Positions 44,962 through 54,006 of a stretch of 64,000 nt of DNA are shown piece by piece. A model generated the notes under the pieces. It was given only the letters and a program-made list of their open reading frames with translations, ran no database searches and was not told where the DNA came from. The position numbers and the translations under genes are program-made. Position 1 is the stretch's first letter; every line of letters begins with the position of its first letter. Location: NCBI RefSeq assembly GCF_016860525.1, contig NZ_BNEA01000007.1, forward strand, positions 496,001 to 560,000. The letters are read 5' to 3'. This stretch comes from Streptomyces rubradiris (GTDB lineage Bacteria > Actinomycetota > Actinomycetes > Streptomycetales > Streptomycetaceae).

Positions 44962-46204
44962 GTGCACATCTCCTCAAGACGACGCTCGTGCGTTCTGGCC
45001 GCGGCACTGGCCGCCCTGACGGTGCCCATGGTTCTGTCTCCCCACGCAGCCGCGCAGCCGTCCGCCACGGTCGGGTCCCGGCACCCGCCCCGGGCGGAGC
45101 GGCTGATCGTCGGCTTCGCGCCCGGCTCGCCGAAGGCACGCTCCGACCAAGCCGTGCGGGACGCCCTCAAGTCCCGGAAGACCGGCACCGCCCTGACCTT
45201 CGTACGGCGTCTGGCCACCGGTGCCGTCCTGCTCAAGGTGGCCCAGCGCACGACCGGTAACCAGCCGAAGCCCCTGGCCGCCGTGGCCGAGCAGGTGAAG
45301 TCCGAGCCCGACGTCGCCTACGCCGAACCCGACAGCCGCGTACGGCCCATGGCCGCGGTCACCCCCAACGCCCCCTACTACCGCTTCCAGTGGGACCTGT
45401 GGGACGAAGCCGCCGGCATGAACGTGCCGCCCGCCTGGGAACCGGCCACGGGAAAGGGCGTGCCCGTCGCCGTCCTCGACACCGGCTACGTCACCCACTC
45501 CGACCTCCAACCCGGGATCATCCCCGGCTACGACTTCATCACCGGCCCGGACCGGGCGCGGGACGGAAACGGCCGCGACCCCGACTACCACGACCCCGGC
45601 TCCTGGACCGAGCCCGGCCAGTGCGAGCGAACCCGGCTCGCCCGGCAGCGAGGCCTACTGGCACGGCACCCACGTGGCCGGAACCGTCGCCGCGCGCGCC
45701 GGCAACGGCCTGGGCGTCGCCAGTACCGCCCACGACGCGGGGGTGCAGCCCGTACGCGTCCTCGGGGCGTGCGGCGGCGGGAAGTCCGACACCATCGAGG
45801 CGATCGTCTGGGCAGCCGGCGGCACCGTCCCCGGGGTTCCGGCCAACAAGACCCCGGCGAAGGTCATCAACCTCGGCCTCGGCGAGAAGGCCCCCTACTC
45901 GGACGCGTACCAGCAGGCCATCGACTCCGCCGTGCGCCGCGGCACCACCGTCGTCGTGGCGGCCGGCAACGACGACGCCCATGCCGACGCCTACACGCCG
46001 GCCAACTGCGACCGCGTATCACCGTCGCCGCCGGGGCAACCGCGCCTCGTACTCCAAATCAAGGCGACCGCCCGCCCGATCACCGGCTGCGGTGACAACT
46101 GCGGCGCGGGCCTGGCCGACGCCGGCGCCGCCGTGCGGTCCCTGACCGCCGCGGCGGACCGCGACACGGTGGCCGCCGGACGCGGACTGCCCGCGCGGAG
46201 CTGA
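44962..46204 (+). pseudogene. Secreted subtilisin-like (S8) protease, frameshifted and deleted
   Basis: The start is normal: GTG at 44962, signal peptide, pro-domain (RLIVGFAPGSPKARS), and the catalytic Asp in VPVAVLDTGYVTHSDL. Near 45625-45650 the frame shifts by one base; the other frame continues EAYWHGTHVAGTVAARAGNG with the catalytic His. Near 46015 two further frame changes occur (RVITVAAG, GNRASYSKS), and the region with the catalytic Ser (GTSMA) is deleted before the usual end KATARPITGCGDNCGAG. It cannot make an active protease. Confidence 0.85.
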
Positions 46205-46211
46205 GGCAGTC

Positions 46212-46240
46212 CTGAGCGGCCGGGCCCGCCGGCCGCTCAG
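46212..46240. terminator. Hairpin terminator
   Basis: CTGAGCGGCCGG (46212-46223), 5-base loop, CCGGCCGCTCAG (46229-46240): perfect 12-bp stem just after the protease pseudogene. Confidence 0.75.
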
Positions 46241-46324
46241 GCGGACGCCGAGCGCGCGGTCGCGTGGGACCGCGCGTGCTCGATGGTCGCGCCTCCCGGG
46301 TGCGGGACACACATTGACAATACA

Positions 46325-46338
46325 TACGGTCGGCCGCA
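46325..46338. promoter_or_regulatory. TACGGTCG-type operator before SGNH gene
   Basis: TACGGTCGGCCGCA follows a TTGACA -35-like element (46314-46319) and precedes the AT-rich start of the SGNH hydrolase. It resembles the sites at 47056 and 49327 (consensus TACGRTCGAYCGTA), so a shared TetR regulator is likely. Confidence 0.55.
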
Positions 46339-46348
46339 CTCTTTTATT

Positions 46349-47020
46349 ATGGCTACGACCTTCACCGAGGAGACCGATCCCTTCTGCCTCGCCACGCTCG
46401 ACGCCGCGGCGATGCTGTTCGATGCCCCCTGGCAGCGCTACGCCGTGATCGGGGACAGCCTTTCGGCGGGGACGGGGGACAAGAGCGCCGGCTACGGCGA
46501 CCAGGGCTGGTGCGATCGCGTCGCGCACGTCCTGCGACAGGTGCGACCCGGGCTGGCCTACCTGAACACGGCGGTGAGCGGCGCGACGACGGTCGACACC
46601 CTCGCCCATCAGACCGACGCGATGCGGGAGTTCGCCCCGGACCTCCTGCATCTCCCCTGCGGCGCCAACGACCTCCTGCGCCGCGCACCGGACTTCCGGG
46701 AGATCGAGCGCGACCTGCGCGCGATGTACGACTTGGCGGCGGCCACGGACGCGCTGCTGACGACCTTCACCCTGGGGCGCGCCTACGTCGTGCCGGTCTT
46801 CCCCGACTGGACGGAGCGCGTCCTCACCCTCAACGACCTCATCCGCACCCTGGCCGGCGAGTACGGCGCCGTGGTCGTCGACATGTGGGATCACCCCGTC
46901 AACTCCCGGGAGAACCTGCTGAGCGCGGACCGGGTCCACTTCTCCACCTCGGGCCAGGCCGTCATGGCCGGTGAGATGGTCCGGGCACTGGCCGCCGTCC
47001 TGGCGCACCGCACGCGCTGA
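46349..47020 (+). CDS. SGNH/GDSL-family hydrolase
   Basis: 223-residue SGNH-fold esterase. Block I YAVIGDSLSAGTGD holds the nucleophile, block II glycine and block III LPCGANDLL the oxyanion residues, and SADRVHFS the Asp-His pair. No signal peptide is seen, so it acts on a cytosolic ester. ATG at 46349. It is followed 48 bases later by a TetR gene whose operator-like sequence also lies upstream of this gene. Confidence 0.92.
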   Translation: MATTFTEETDPFCLATLDAAAMLFDAPWQRYAVIGDSLSAGTGDKSAGYGDQGWCDRVAHVLRQVRPGLAYLNTAVSGATTVDTLAHQTDAMREFAPDLLHLPCGANDLLRRAPDFREIERDLRAMYDLAAATDALLTTFTLGRAYVVPVFPDWTERVLTLNDLIRTLAGEYGAVVVDMWDHPVNSRENLLSADRVHFSTSGQAVMAGEMVRALAAVLAHRTR

Positions 47021-47055
47021 AACCGGCCCGTACACGCCGCTCGCCCGGGCCCGAG

Positions 47056-47069
47056 TACGATCGACCGTA
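47056..47069. promoter_or_regulatory. TACGATCGACCGTA operator overlapping TetR start
   Basis: Near-perfect 14-base palindrome overlapping the TetR start codon at 47069, suggesting autoregulation. Variants occur at 46325 and 49327. Confidence 0.6.
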
Positions 47070-47710
47070 TGGACACTGGAGCACGCACGTTCACCACGCG
47101 AGCGGACACGGTGCCGGTCACCGACAAACGCCTGCTCAAAGGGGCGCGGACGCGTGAGGCCGCGCTGCGTCGCGCGGTCGACATCGCCTCGGTCGACGGA
47201 CTGGACGACGTGAGCTTCGGCCGTCTCGCGACCGATACGGGCATGAGCAAGGCGGGCATCCAGACCCTCTTCAGGTCCAAGGAGACGCTCCAGCTCGCGA
47301 CCCTCGAGTACGCGCGCGAGATGTTCATCGACGCGGTCGTCCGCCCGGCACGGGACGCGGCGCCCGGAGCCGCCCGGCTGCGCTCGCTGATCGAGCACTG
47401 GATCGCGTACGCGAGGACACCGCTGTTCGAAGGCGGTTGTTTCGTCGTCGCGAACATGGCCCGTTTCGACAGCAGGCCCGGACCGGTCCGTGACGCCCTC
47501 CTGCGCCATCATCGGGAATGGCTCGACACGATCGGGAAGGAACTGCGGACCGCCGTCGGGTCCCAGGAGATCGCGGAACTCGACATCGACCTCGCGGTCT
47601 TCCAGATCGATTCCGTGCTCTGCGCGGCCAACACGGCCCTGCGGCTGGGCGACGAGGATGTCATCGCCAAGGTCCGCCGTACCGTGGAAGCTCTTCTGAA
47701 GACGGCCTGA
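47069..47710 (+). CDS. TetR family regulator
   Basis: 213-residue TetR repressor. HTH region VSFGRLATDTGMSKAGIQTLFRSKETL near residues 48-75, then a ligand domain with a TetR_C-type cysteine-containing helix (FEGGCFVVANMA). Starts inside an operator-like palindrome. Probably controls the SGNH hydrolase, itself and the MFS pump; ligand unknown. Confidence 0.92.
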   Translation: MDTGARTFTTRADTVPVTDKRLLKGARTREAALRRAVDIASVDGLDDVSFGRLATDTGMSKAGIQTLFRSKETLQLATLEYAREMFIDAVVRPARDAAPGAARLRSLIEHWIAYARTPLFEGGCFVVANMARFDSRPGPVRDALLRHHREWLDTIGKELRTAVGSQEIAELDIDLAVFQIDSVLCAANTALRLGDEDVIAKVRRTVEALLKTA

Positions 47711-47738
47711 GCGTTCCTCGCGCCCCGTACGCGGCAAC

Positions 47739-47782
47739 GGGCCGGCGCCTTGCGGGGAGCGATCCCCGCAAGGCGCCGGCCC
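47739..47782. terminator. Very strong bidirectional terminator
   Basis: A perfect 20-bp inverted repeat (47739-47758 with 47763-47782) separated by GCGA. It lies between the convergent TetR and MFS genes. Confidence 0.9.
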
Positions 47783-47797
47783 GCCCGCTCCGTGCCC

Positions 47798-49264
47798 TCA
47801 CGCCTTCGTCGGCGGCGCCTTCGGCAGGAGGAACACCAGCAGGGCCGCGAGCGCCGCGATGGCGCAGGCCGTCAGGGACGTCAGCGCGAACGCATGTCCC
47901 GCCGCGTGCACCCGGTCGCCCGAGGCGGCACCCGTGCGGAAGGCGTGGAAGAACACCGCTCCGACGACCGCCACCCCCAGCGCCGCACCGACCTGCTGAG
48001 CGGTGGACAGCGATCCGGAGGCCATCCCCGCGGTCTGCGGATCGATCCGCGCCAGGACCGTGTTGAGCAACGGGGTGATCAGCAGTCCGCCTCCTACGCT
48101 CTGCAGCATCAGCGTCGGGATGACGAGCAGGGGCGTCAGACGCGGCCCGGACAGCAGGACCACGGCGGTCGTCAGATAGCCGGCCGAGAGGACGACCGCA
48201 CCGGTCTCCAGTACGCGGCGGCCGTACTTGGGCACGAGCCGCCCGGCGACCAGACCGCAGACGAAGAAGGTCACCGCCGCCGGCGCGTAGACCAGCCCCG
48301 CGCCGAGGGCCGACATGCCCAGCCCTTCCTGCATCGAGACGGACAGCGCCAGGTAGTACGAGGTCAGCAGCGCGTACACGGTGAGGACCAGGACGATGCC
48401 GAGCGAGAACGAGCGCTGGGCGAAGAGTGACGGCTTGATGAGCGGCTCACCGCCGCGCCGGTCGACAGCTCGCTCCAGCACGGCGAAGAGCGCGAACGCC
48501 ACGGCGCTCGCCGCGAAGCAGGCCCACGTCCACCAGGGCCAGCCGGCGTCCCGGCCCTGGATGAGCGGGTAGGTGAGCAGCAGCAGGGCCGCGCTGAGGA
48601 CCAGGACACCGGGCACGTCGAGCTTGCGGGTCCGCTCCGCCCGCGACTCCGGTACGTGCGCGAGGGCCAGCAGGATGGTGGCGACGCCGATGGGGATGTT
48701 CACCCAGAACACCGAGCGCCAGCCGGAGCCGAAGAGGTCCGCGCCGATCAGGAGGCCGCCGACCACCTGACCGCTGACCGAGGCCATCCCCATGACGACC
48801 CCGAGGACGCCGAAGACACGGTGCCGGCTTTGCGCCGAGACGGTCAGCGTGATGACGGTGAAGACCTGCGGCACCATCAGGGCCGCGCCGAGGCCCTGGA
48901 CGATGCGGGCGCCGATGAGCACGCCCGGGCCGCCGGCCACGGCACAGGCGAGGGACGAGAGCGTGAAGACCGCCGTCCCGATGACGAAGATGCGCCTGCG
49001 TCCGTAGAGGTCCGCGAGCCGCCCTCCGGTGATCAGGACGACGGCGTAGCTCAACTGGTAACCGGCGAGGACCCATTGCAGCTCGCTCGCGGTCGCCTTG
49101 AGCTCGGTCTGGATGGCCGGGCCGGCCACGACGACGATGAACGAGTCCAGGATCGCCATGAACATACCGATCATGACGGTCGACAGCGTGGCCCAGGGCA
49201 CCGCGTCCCCTGGGCTCGGCCGCGCGCCGGGCGCGGCCTTGATGGTGGGGCTGGCATTCGACAC
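47798..49264 (-). CDS. MFS drug transporter, DHA2 (EmrB/QacA) type
   Basis: 488-residue 14-helix exporter. Motif A is GGRLADLYGRRRIF, motif C is in GLLIGADLFGSGWRSVFWVN, and LDSFIVVVAGPAIQ opens helix 1 of the DHA2 family. The GTG at 49264 is preferred because GAAAGGGA lies nine bases upstream; an ATG at 49273 is possible. Preceded by its own TetR gene and by a TACGTACGACCGCA site, so expression is probably inducible. It likely exports a toxic or signal compound. Confidence 0.92.
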   Translation of the reverse strand: MSNASPTIKAAPGARPSPGDAVPWATLSTVMIGMFMAILDSFIVVVAGPAIQTELKATASELQWVLAGYQLSYAVVLITGGRLADLYGRRRIFVIGTAVFTLSSLACAVAGGPGVLIGARIVQGLGAALMVPQVFTVITLTVSAQSRHRVFGVLGVVMGMASVSGQVVGGLLIGADLFGSGWRSVFWVNIPIGVATILLALAHVPESRAERTRKLDVPGVLVLSAALLLLTYPLIQGRDAGWPWWTWACFAASAVAFALFAVLERAVDRRGGEPLIKPSLFAQRSFSLGIVLVLTVYALLTSYYLALSVSMQEGLGMSALGAGLVYAPAAVTFFVCGLVAGRLVPKYGRRVLETGAVVLSAGYLTTAVVLLSGPRLTPLLVIPTLMLQSVGGGLLITPLLNTVLARIDPQTAGMASGSLSTAQQVGAALGVAVVGAVFFHAFRTGAASGDRVHAAGHAFALTSLTACAIAALAALLVFLLPKAPPTKA

Positions 49265-49326
49265 GTGGGGCATCCCTTTCACGGCAAGGCGCAACTGGCT
49301 CAGCGGTTCCGAGCCCCACAAAGAAT

Positions 49327-49340
49327 ACGTACGACCGCAT
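49327..49340. promoter_or_regulatory. TACGTACGACCGCA operator before MFS gene
   Basis: A variant (3 mismatches) of the TACGATCGACCGTA site at 47056, placed between the second TetR gene and the MFS start. Confidence 0.5.
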
Positions 49341-49347
49341 GTTTACT

Positions 49348-50049
49348 TCAATCGGCTTCTCCCCCGTTCCCGGTCGGCATCGTGGCGCAGGGGTCGCCCG
49401 CGGCCCGGCCGCAGTCCGCCGTCTCGGGTGTCCCTCCGTCAAGTGCCGCCGGGCCGAGGAGCGTCGCGATGACCGACCGGAGATACTTCTCCAGCTTGGC
49501 GTCCGGCGCCGACTGGAGCGCCGGGGGGCGGATTTCCGTGAGGACGAGACTGGTACCGAGCATCCAGGCCGCCAGGAGCTCCGCCCTCAGCTCCGCGTCC
49601 GGGCCGCCGAGGCGGGCCGCCAGGCGCGTGGAGAACACCTCGCTGAAATCCGCCCGCAGCCGCGCCACCGCCTCGCCCTTGCCGGAGGACCGCAGCACCG
49701 AGAGCACCGGGTGGGTGAACTCCCCGTCCTTCGGCGCCCCCAGGAGCATGGCGCAGAGCCAGTCGGGTATCGCCTCCACCGGCTCCTGGAGCAGGGGCTC
49801 GAAGATCTTGCCGGCACCCGTCACGTCGTTGAACAGTGCTTCCTTCGAGCCGAAGTAACGGTAGACGAGAGCCGCGTCCACGCCCACGTCACCCGCGATG
49901 TCGCGCACACTGGTGCCCTCGTATCCGTACTTGCCGAACCGGAAGGCCGCGGCGGTCCTGAGCGCCGCGCGCGTGGCCGTGGCCGAACGCCTCCGGGCGG
50001 GCCGGTCGACCACCGCTTCCGACGCCTCGCCGTTCTGTACTCCCGTCAC
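49348..50049 (-). CDS. TetR family regulator
   Basis: 233-residue TetR repressor. HTH YGYEGTSVRDIAGDVGVDAALVYRYFGSKEAL at residues about 40-72. The C-terminal domain resembles the TetR_C_17-like group, followed by a disordered tail. It directly precedes the MFS gene on the same strand, so it probably regulates it. GTG/ATG choice at 50049 has no strong ribosome binding site. Confidence 0.9.
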   Translation of the reverse strand: MTGVQNGEASEAVVDRPARRRSATATRAALRTAAAFRFGKYGYEGTSVRDIAGDVGVDAALVYRYFGSKEALFNDVTGAGKIFEPLLQEPVEAIPDWLCAMLLGAPKDGEFTHPVLSVLRSSGKGEAVARLRADFSEVFSTRLAARLGGPDAELRAELLAAWMLGTSLVLTEIRPPALQSAPDAKLEKYLRSVIATLLGPAALDGGTPETADCGRAAGDPCATMPTGNGGEAD

Positions 50050-50135
50050 GTCACCAAACCTCCATCGTCAGGCGGCCCGCCCGCCAACGGCCCATGTTCC
50101 AGCCTGTGGCGGCTGGCTCAAAGTCACCGATCGTT

Positions 50136-50200
50136 GTCATCAAACGTTGACGTGTCTTCGCTCCACATGCCATACCTGGAACGGGTCAACGATTGATGAC
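50136..50200. promoter_or_regulatory. Paired inverted operator-like repeats
   Basis: GTCATCAAACGTTGAC at 50136-50151 and GTCAACGATTGATGAC at 50185-50200 are inverted copies of one 16-base sequence with a single mismatch. They lie between the divergent TetR and UDP-glucose dehydrogenase genes and probably bind a regulator, perhaps causing a loop. Confidence 0.6.
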
Positions 50201-50339
50201 TTCAGTTCCTCCCTGTCCCAGGGCCGTACGACGGAGTCGGCCCGTTCCAGGTCGCCCGCACGACGCTGCGGCGCGCGCCCTCCCGGCGCGCCACCGAGAC
50301 CGTCCCACGGGCCCCATCGACCGGAAATGGTGATCTTCT

Positions 50340-51662
50340 GTGCCTGCTCAACGCGTCGCCGTGGTCGGTACCGGTTACGTCGGACTGACCACCGGTGCCT
50401 GTCTCGCCTCCCTCGGCCATGCCGTGGTGTGCGCGGACGCCGACCCCCGCAAGGTGGAACGGCTGCGCGCGGCCCGGGTGGACATCCTGGAGCCCGGCCT
50501 GCCCGAGACCGTCCGGGACGCCCTGGAGGCGGCCCGGCTGGAGTTCACCGAGGACACCGCGGCCGCCGTCGCTCAGGCCGAGGTGGTCTTCCTGTGCCTG
50601 CCCACGCCCATGGGCGCGGGCGGCGCCGCCGATCTCGCCGCCGTGGAGGCCGTCGCGGAGCAGATACGTGACGTACTGGCGCCCGGCTGCGTGGTCGTCA
50701 ACAAGTCGACCGTGCCGGTGGGCACCAGCGAGCGCGTCGCCGCACTGCTCGGACGCGCTGACGTGTCCGTCGTGAGCAACCCCGAGTTCCTGCGCGAGGG
50801 CCGCGCCGTCCACGACTTCCTGCACCCCGACCGGATCGTGATCGGCGCCGCCCGCCGGGACGCCGCCCGGCGGGTGGCCGATCTGTACGCCGCGCTGGAC
50901 GCGCCGCTGGTGCTCACCGACCCGGCGAGCGCCGAACTGACCAAGTACGCGGCGAACTTCTTCCTCGCGATGAAGCTCTCCTTCGCCAACAACCTCGCCA
51001 CCGCCTGCGAGCGGTTCGGCGCCGACATCGGTGATGTCACGGAGGGCATCGGGCGGGACCCGCGCATCGGCTCCTCCTTCCTGCTGCCCGGGCCCGGCTG
51101 GGGCGGCTCCTGCCTGCCGAAGGACACCCACGCCCTGCTCACCGTGTGCGAGCAGGCCGGGGTCGACTTCCCGCTGCTGCGCGCCACGATCGACACCAAC
51201 GTCGCCCATCAGCGCCGGCTCGTCGAGCGGATCGCCGCCGCGTGCGGGCGCGGCCCGGACGGCTCGCTGCACGGCGTACGACTCGCCCTGTATGGGCTGA
51301 CGTTCAAGGCAGGCACCTCCGACCTGCGCGACTCGCCCGCGCTCGCCGTCGCCCGGCTGCTGCGCGAGCGGGGCGCCGAACTCACCGCGTACGACCCGGC
51401 CTTGTGCGACGAGCAGCCCGACCTGAGCGATCTGGCCGAGCTCGCCGACGACCCGGTGCGGGCGGCGGAGGGGGCCGCGGCCTGTGTCGTCCTCACCGAG
51501 TGGCCGCAGCTGCGCGACCTCGACTGGGCGGCGATCGCCGCGCGCATGACGGGCCGCGAGGTCCACGACTTCCGCAACCTGCTGGACCCGGACCGGCTCG
51601 CCCGGGCCGGACTGAGCTGGCAGGGCGTCGGACGCGCGAGCACACCGGCACGGGTGGCATGA
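50340..51662 (+). CDS. UDP-glucose 6-dehydrogenase
   Basis: 440-residue NAD-dependent enzyme oxidising UDP-glucose to UDP-glucuronate. NAD motif VVGTGYVGLTTGACL, substrate-binding NPEFLREGRAVHDF, catalytic lysine ELTKYAANFFLAMKLSFAN and catalytic cysteine GWGGSCLPKDTHAL are present. GTG start at 50340 has only a weak ribosome binding site. With the next gene it may supply glucuronate for glycosylating a natural product or for an envelope polymer. Confidence 0.95.
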   Translation: MPAQRVAVVGTGYVGLTTGACLASLGHAVVCADADPRKVERLRAARVDILEPGLPETVRDALEAARLEFTEDTAAAVAQAEVVFLCLPTPMGAGGAADLAAVEAVAEQIRDVLAPGCVVVNKSTVPVGTSERVAALLGRADVSVVSNPEFLREGRAVHDFLHPDRIVIGAARRDAARRVADLYAALDAPLVLTDPASAELTKYAANFFLAMKLSFANNLATACERFGADIGDVTEGIGRDPRIGSSFLLPGPGWGGSCLPKDTHALLTVCEQAGVDFPLLRATIDTNVAHQRRLVERIAAACGRGPDGSLHGVRLALYGLTFKAGTSDLRDSPALAVARLLRERGAELTAYDPALCDEQPDLSDLAELADDPVRAAEGAAACVVLTEWPQLRDLDWAAIAARMTGREVHDFRNLLDPDRLARAGLSWQGVGRASTPARVA

Positions 51663-51824
51663 GCCGGGTGCGGACGACCGGCGCCGCGGCCGTCCGCACC
51701 TGACGCGCCGATCGGTCGCACCGGCGTCCTGCGTCGTCCGTCCGGGTCTCCCGCGTGCTCCGGCCGACCCCATCCCCTTTCGCCCGCCACCGCCGACACT
51801 CCACGAGAGAAAGGCCAACCCCCC

Positions 51825-53033
51825 ATGCGAGTCCTGTGCACCACGCTCGGCAGCCCCTCACACGGGCGTGCTCAACTGCCCCTGCTGCGCGCCCTCGCCA
51901 AAGCCGGGCATCAGGTCGTAGTGGTCACCACCGAGGCCCTGGCCCCCGTGTTCCACGACGACGACGTGGAAGTCCGCGCCGTCTTACCGCAGTTCGACCC
52001 GGCCGCCCTGATCGCCCCGCATCTCGGCGAGCTCCAGGAGAGCGACGACCTGTCCCTGTCCTCCCCGGTCCTGCTGCGCCTGCTGATGCGCGCCCTGGCC
52101 GGTCCGGGCCTCAAGCCGCACCTGGACATCCTCGCCCCCATCGCCCGGGACTTCCGGCCCGATCTGATCCTGCGGGACGGCATGGACATGGCCGCGGTGC
52201 TCACCGCCGAGCGGCTGGGCGTGCCGCAACTGCCGACGCCCTCCGGGTTCTCCAACACCATCGAGCCCGAAGAGGTACTGCCCCGGCTCAACGAGCGGCG
52301 CCGGGAGCTGGGCCTGCCCGAGCGGGACGATCCGCTGTCCCTCGTGGCGCACGGCCGTGTCGACTACGTACCGCCCTCCCACTCCTTCTGCCGGCACCTG
52401 CCGCCGACGCTGTCCTACCGGCAGACGGTGGACGTCGAGCGGCACCAGGTGCTGCCCGGGTGGGTCGTCGAACTGCCCACGGACCGGCCCCTGGTGTACG
52501 CCGCGATCGGCACCGCCCTGCCGGTGGTGCGCGAGCAGATGGATGCCGGGGCCAACCCGTTGCCGGTGGAGATCCCCGACGTCGCCGAGAGCCTGAAGGC
52601 GATCCTGGGGGCCGCGGCCGAGCTGGACGACTGCACGGTGGTCGTGTCGACCTCCGGGATTCCGGTGGACACCGAAGGGCTGCCCGGGCACGTCCGCGTG
52701 ACCGAGCGGGTGCCGCAGCCGCTGCTGCTGGAGTCGGTGGACCTGTTCCTCACCCACGGCGGCTTCAACAGCGTCCGCGAGGCCCTGCGCACCGGCACTC
52801 CGCTGGCGGTGCTGCCGCACTTCGGGGATCAGCACACCAACGCGGAGCGCGTGGCGGAGCTGGGACTGGGCGGACACATCACCGACCGCAGCGCGCGAGG
52901 CATCACCGACATGTGCCGGACGCTGCTCGCCGACCCGGCACCCAGGGCGCGGATGCGGGCGGCCCAGCTGGCGATGCTGACGCTGCCGGACATCGAGCAG
53001 GCGGTCGGCGACCTCGAGGGGATCGCCGGGTAG
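51825..53033 (+). CDS. Glycosyltransferase, macrolide-type (GT1/MGT)
   Basis: 402-residue GT-B glycosyltransferase of the UGT/MGT group. N-terminal acceptor domain begins MRVLCTTLGSPSHGRAQLPL; donor motif VRVTERVPQPLLLESVDLFLTHGGFNSVREAL and PHFGDQHTNAERV lie near the C-terminus. GAGAGAAAGG precedes the ATG. Codon 54 is TTA (51984-51986), so translation probably depends on bldA. Paired with UDP-glucose dehydrogenase, a UDP-glucuronate donor is a sensible guess. Confidence 0.92.
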   Translation: MRVLCTTLGSPSHGRAQLPLLRALAKAGHQVVVVTTEALAPVFHDDDVEVRAVLPQFDPAALIAPHLGELQESDDLSLSSPVLLRLLMRALAGPGLKPHLDILAPIARDFRPDLILRDGMDMAAVLTAERLGVPQLPTPSGFSNTIEPEEVLPRLNERRRELGLPERDDPLSLVAHGRVDYVPPSHSFCRHLPPTLSYRQTVDVERHQVLPGWVVELPTDRPLVYAAIGTALPVVREQMDAGANPLPVEIPDVAESLKAILGAAAELDDCTVVVSTSGIPVDTEGLPGHVRVTERVPQPLLLESVDLFLTHGGFNSVREALRTGTPLAVLPHFGDQHTNAERVAELGLGGHITDRSARGITDMCRTLLADPAPRARMRAAQLAMLTLPDIEQAVGDLEGIAG

Positions 53034-53051
53034 CTTCCCGGGTCACGGCAC

Positions 53052-53088
53052 ACGGGGGCCGCGCCCACGGCACGGGCGCGGCCCCCGT
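53052..53088. terminator. Strong hairpin terminator
   Basis: ACGGGGGCCGCGCCC (53052-53066) pairs with GGGCGCGGCCCCCGT (53074-53088), a perfect 15-bp stem with a 7-base loop after the glycosyltransferase. Confidence 0.85.
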
Positions 53089-53089
53089 A

Positions 53090-53449
53090 CATCTCCCCCC
53101 GAGGGGCGCAAGCCGCAGGTCCGTGAAGTACGCGAAAAGACCGCGCAGCCGGTTGACGGCGTAGTAGGCCGGGTCCTCGTCGAACGCGGAGATGCGCAGG
53201 GTGGCGGCGTCGGCCTCGGTGCACAGGACAGTGGCGGCGGTGTGTTCCGGGTCTTCGGGAGACGCGGTCGGGGTGCGGATGGCGAGGATGAACGGCGGTT
53301 GCAGGGCAGTGCGGCGCCGGCGGGTCCGCGGTAATACACGTGCGGGTCGTCGAGGTCGGCGCTTCGGGACAGGGGGCTGGGGCCGGGACGGGCGCGTTGC
53401 TGACCACGCACCACTTGCCGACGGGGCCGGGGTGGTTGAGCGAGGTCAC
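53090..53449 (-). pseudogene. Frameshifted gene of unknown family
   Basis: GTG at 53449 overlaps the stop of the enoyl-CoA hydratase remnant. The frame reads VTSLNHPGPVGKWCVVSNAP, then shifts to LSRSADLDDPHVYYRG, and again to LQPPFILAIRTPTASPEDPE and AYYAVNRLRGLFAYFTDLRL. Each segment has convincing codon use, so it was one gene broken by at least two indels. Confidence 0.6.
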
Positions 53450-53818
53450 GGTCTCGCCTTTGCGATGACGCGGCGCATGCGCTGCTGGGCCTCGCCGGCC
53501 GAGAAGGCGGCCCGGTGGGACCGCTTGCCCTCGTCGCGGACCCGGCTCAGGCCCTCCACGAAGCGGCCGTTGACTCCGGGCCCGGGTCGGCTGCACGGCG
53601 GTGGTGGTGTACGAGGCGATGCGCAGGGCGTGGCCGAGGGCGATCTGGAGACCGACGCCGATCGCGAAGCCGTCGATGCCGGCGATGGTGCCGTACACGT
53701 CGGTTATGTCGTCGATCCAGGCGTCGGCCTCGTCGCCGCCGGAGAACTCCACCAGGGCGACGCCCCCGGAACGTATCTCGCACGTCACGGTCGCTGTCGC
53801 GCTGTCGATCGCCGACAC
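53446..53818 (-). pseudogene. Degraded enoyl-CoA hydratase
   Basis: Starts with a good ribosome binding site (AAGGAGGGTCC) and GTG at 53818, then GGDEADAWIDDITDVYG and AGIDGFAIGVGLQIALG, which match the intact hydratase at 61994. Large in-frame gaps and a frameshift follow; the C-terminus FVEGLSRVRDEGKRSHRAAF again matches in another frame. About half of the usual 260 residues are gone. Confidence 0.8.
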
Positions 53819-54006
53819 GGACCCTCCTTCATATCTCAGGGGTAGTTGGATAGTTATGCAGGAGGGCCTGATCGCGATTCGCCACTCAAACTCCGCGCTT
53901 CACATGGCATTTGTCGAGAATGCGTTGCCGGGACAGGTTGATTGAATGTACGGTGGATGGAATCTTCATTCACCCCCAGTCACCCGCTCGGGAAGGAACG
54001 CACACC

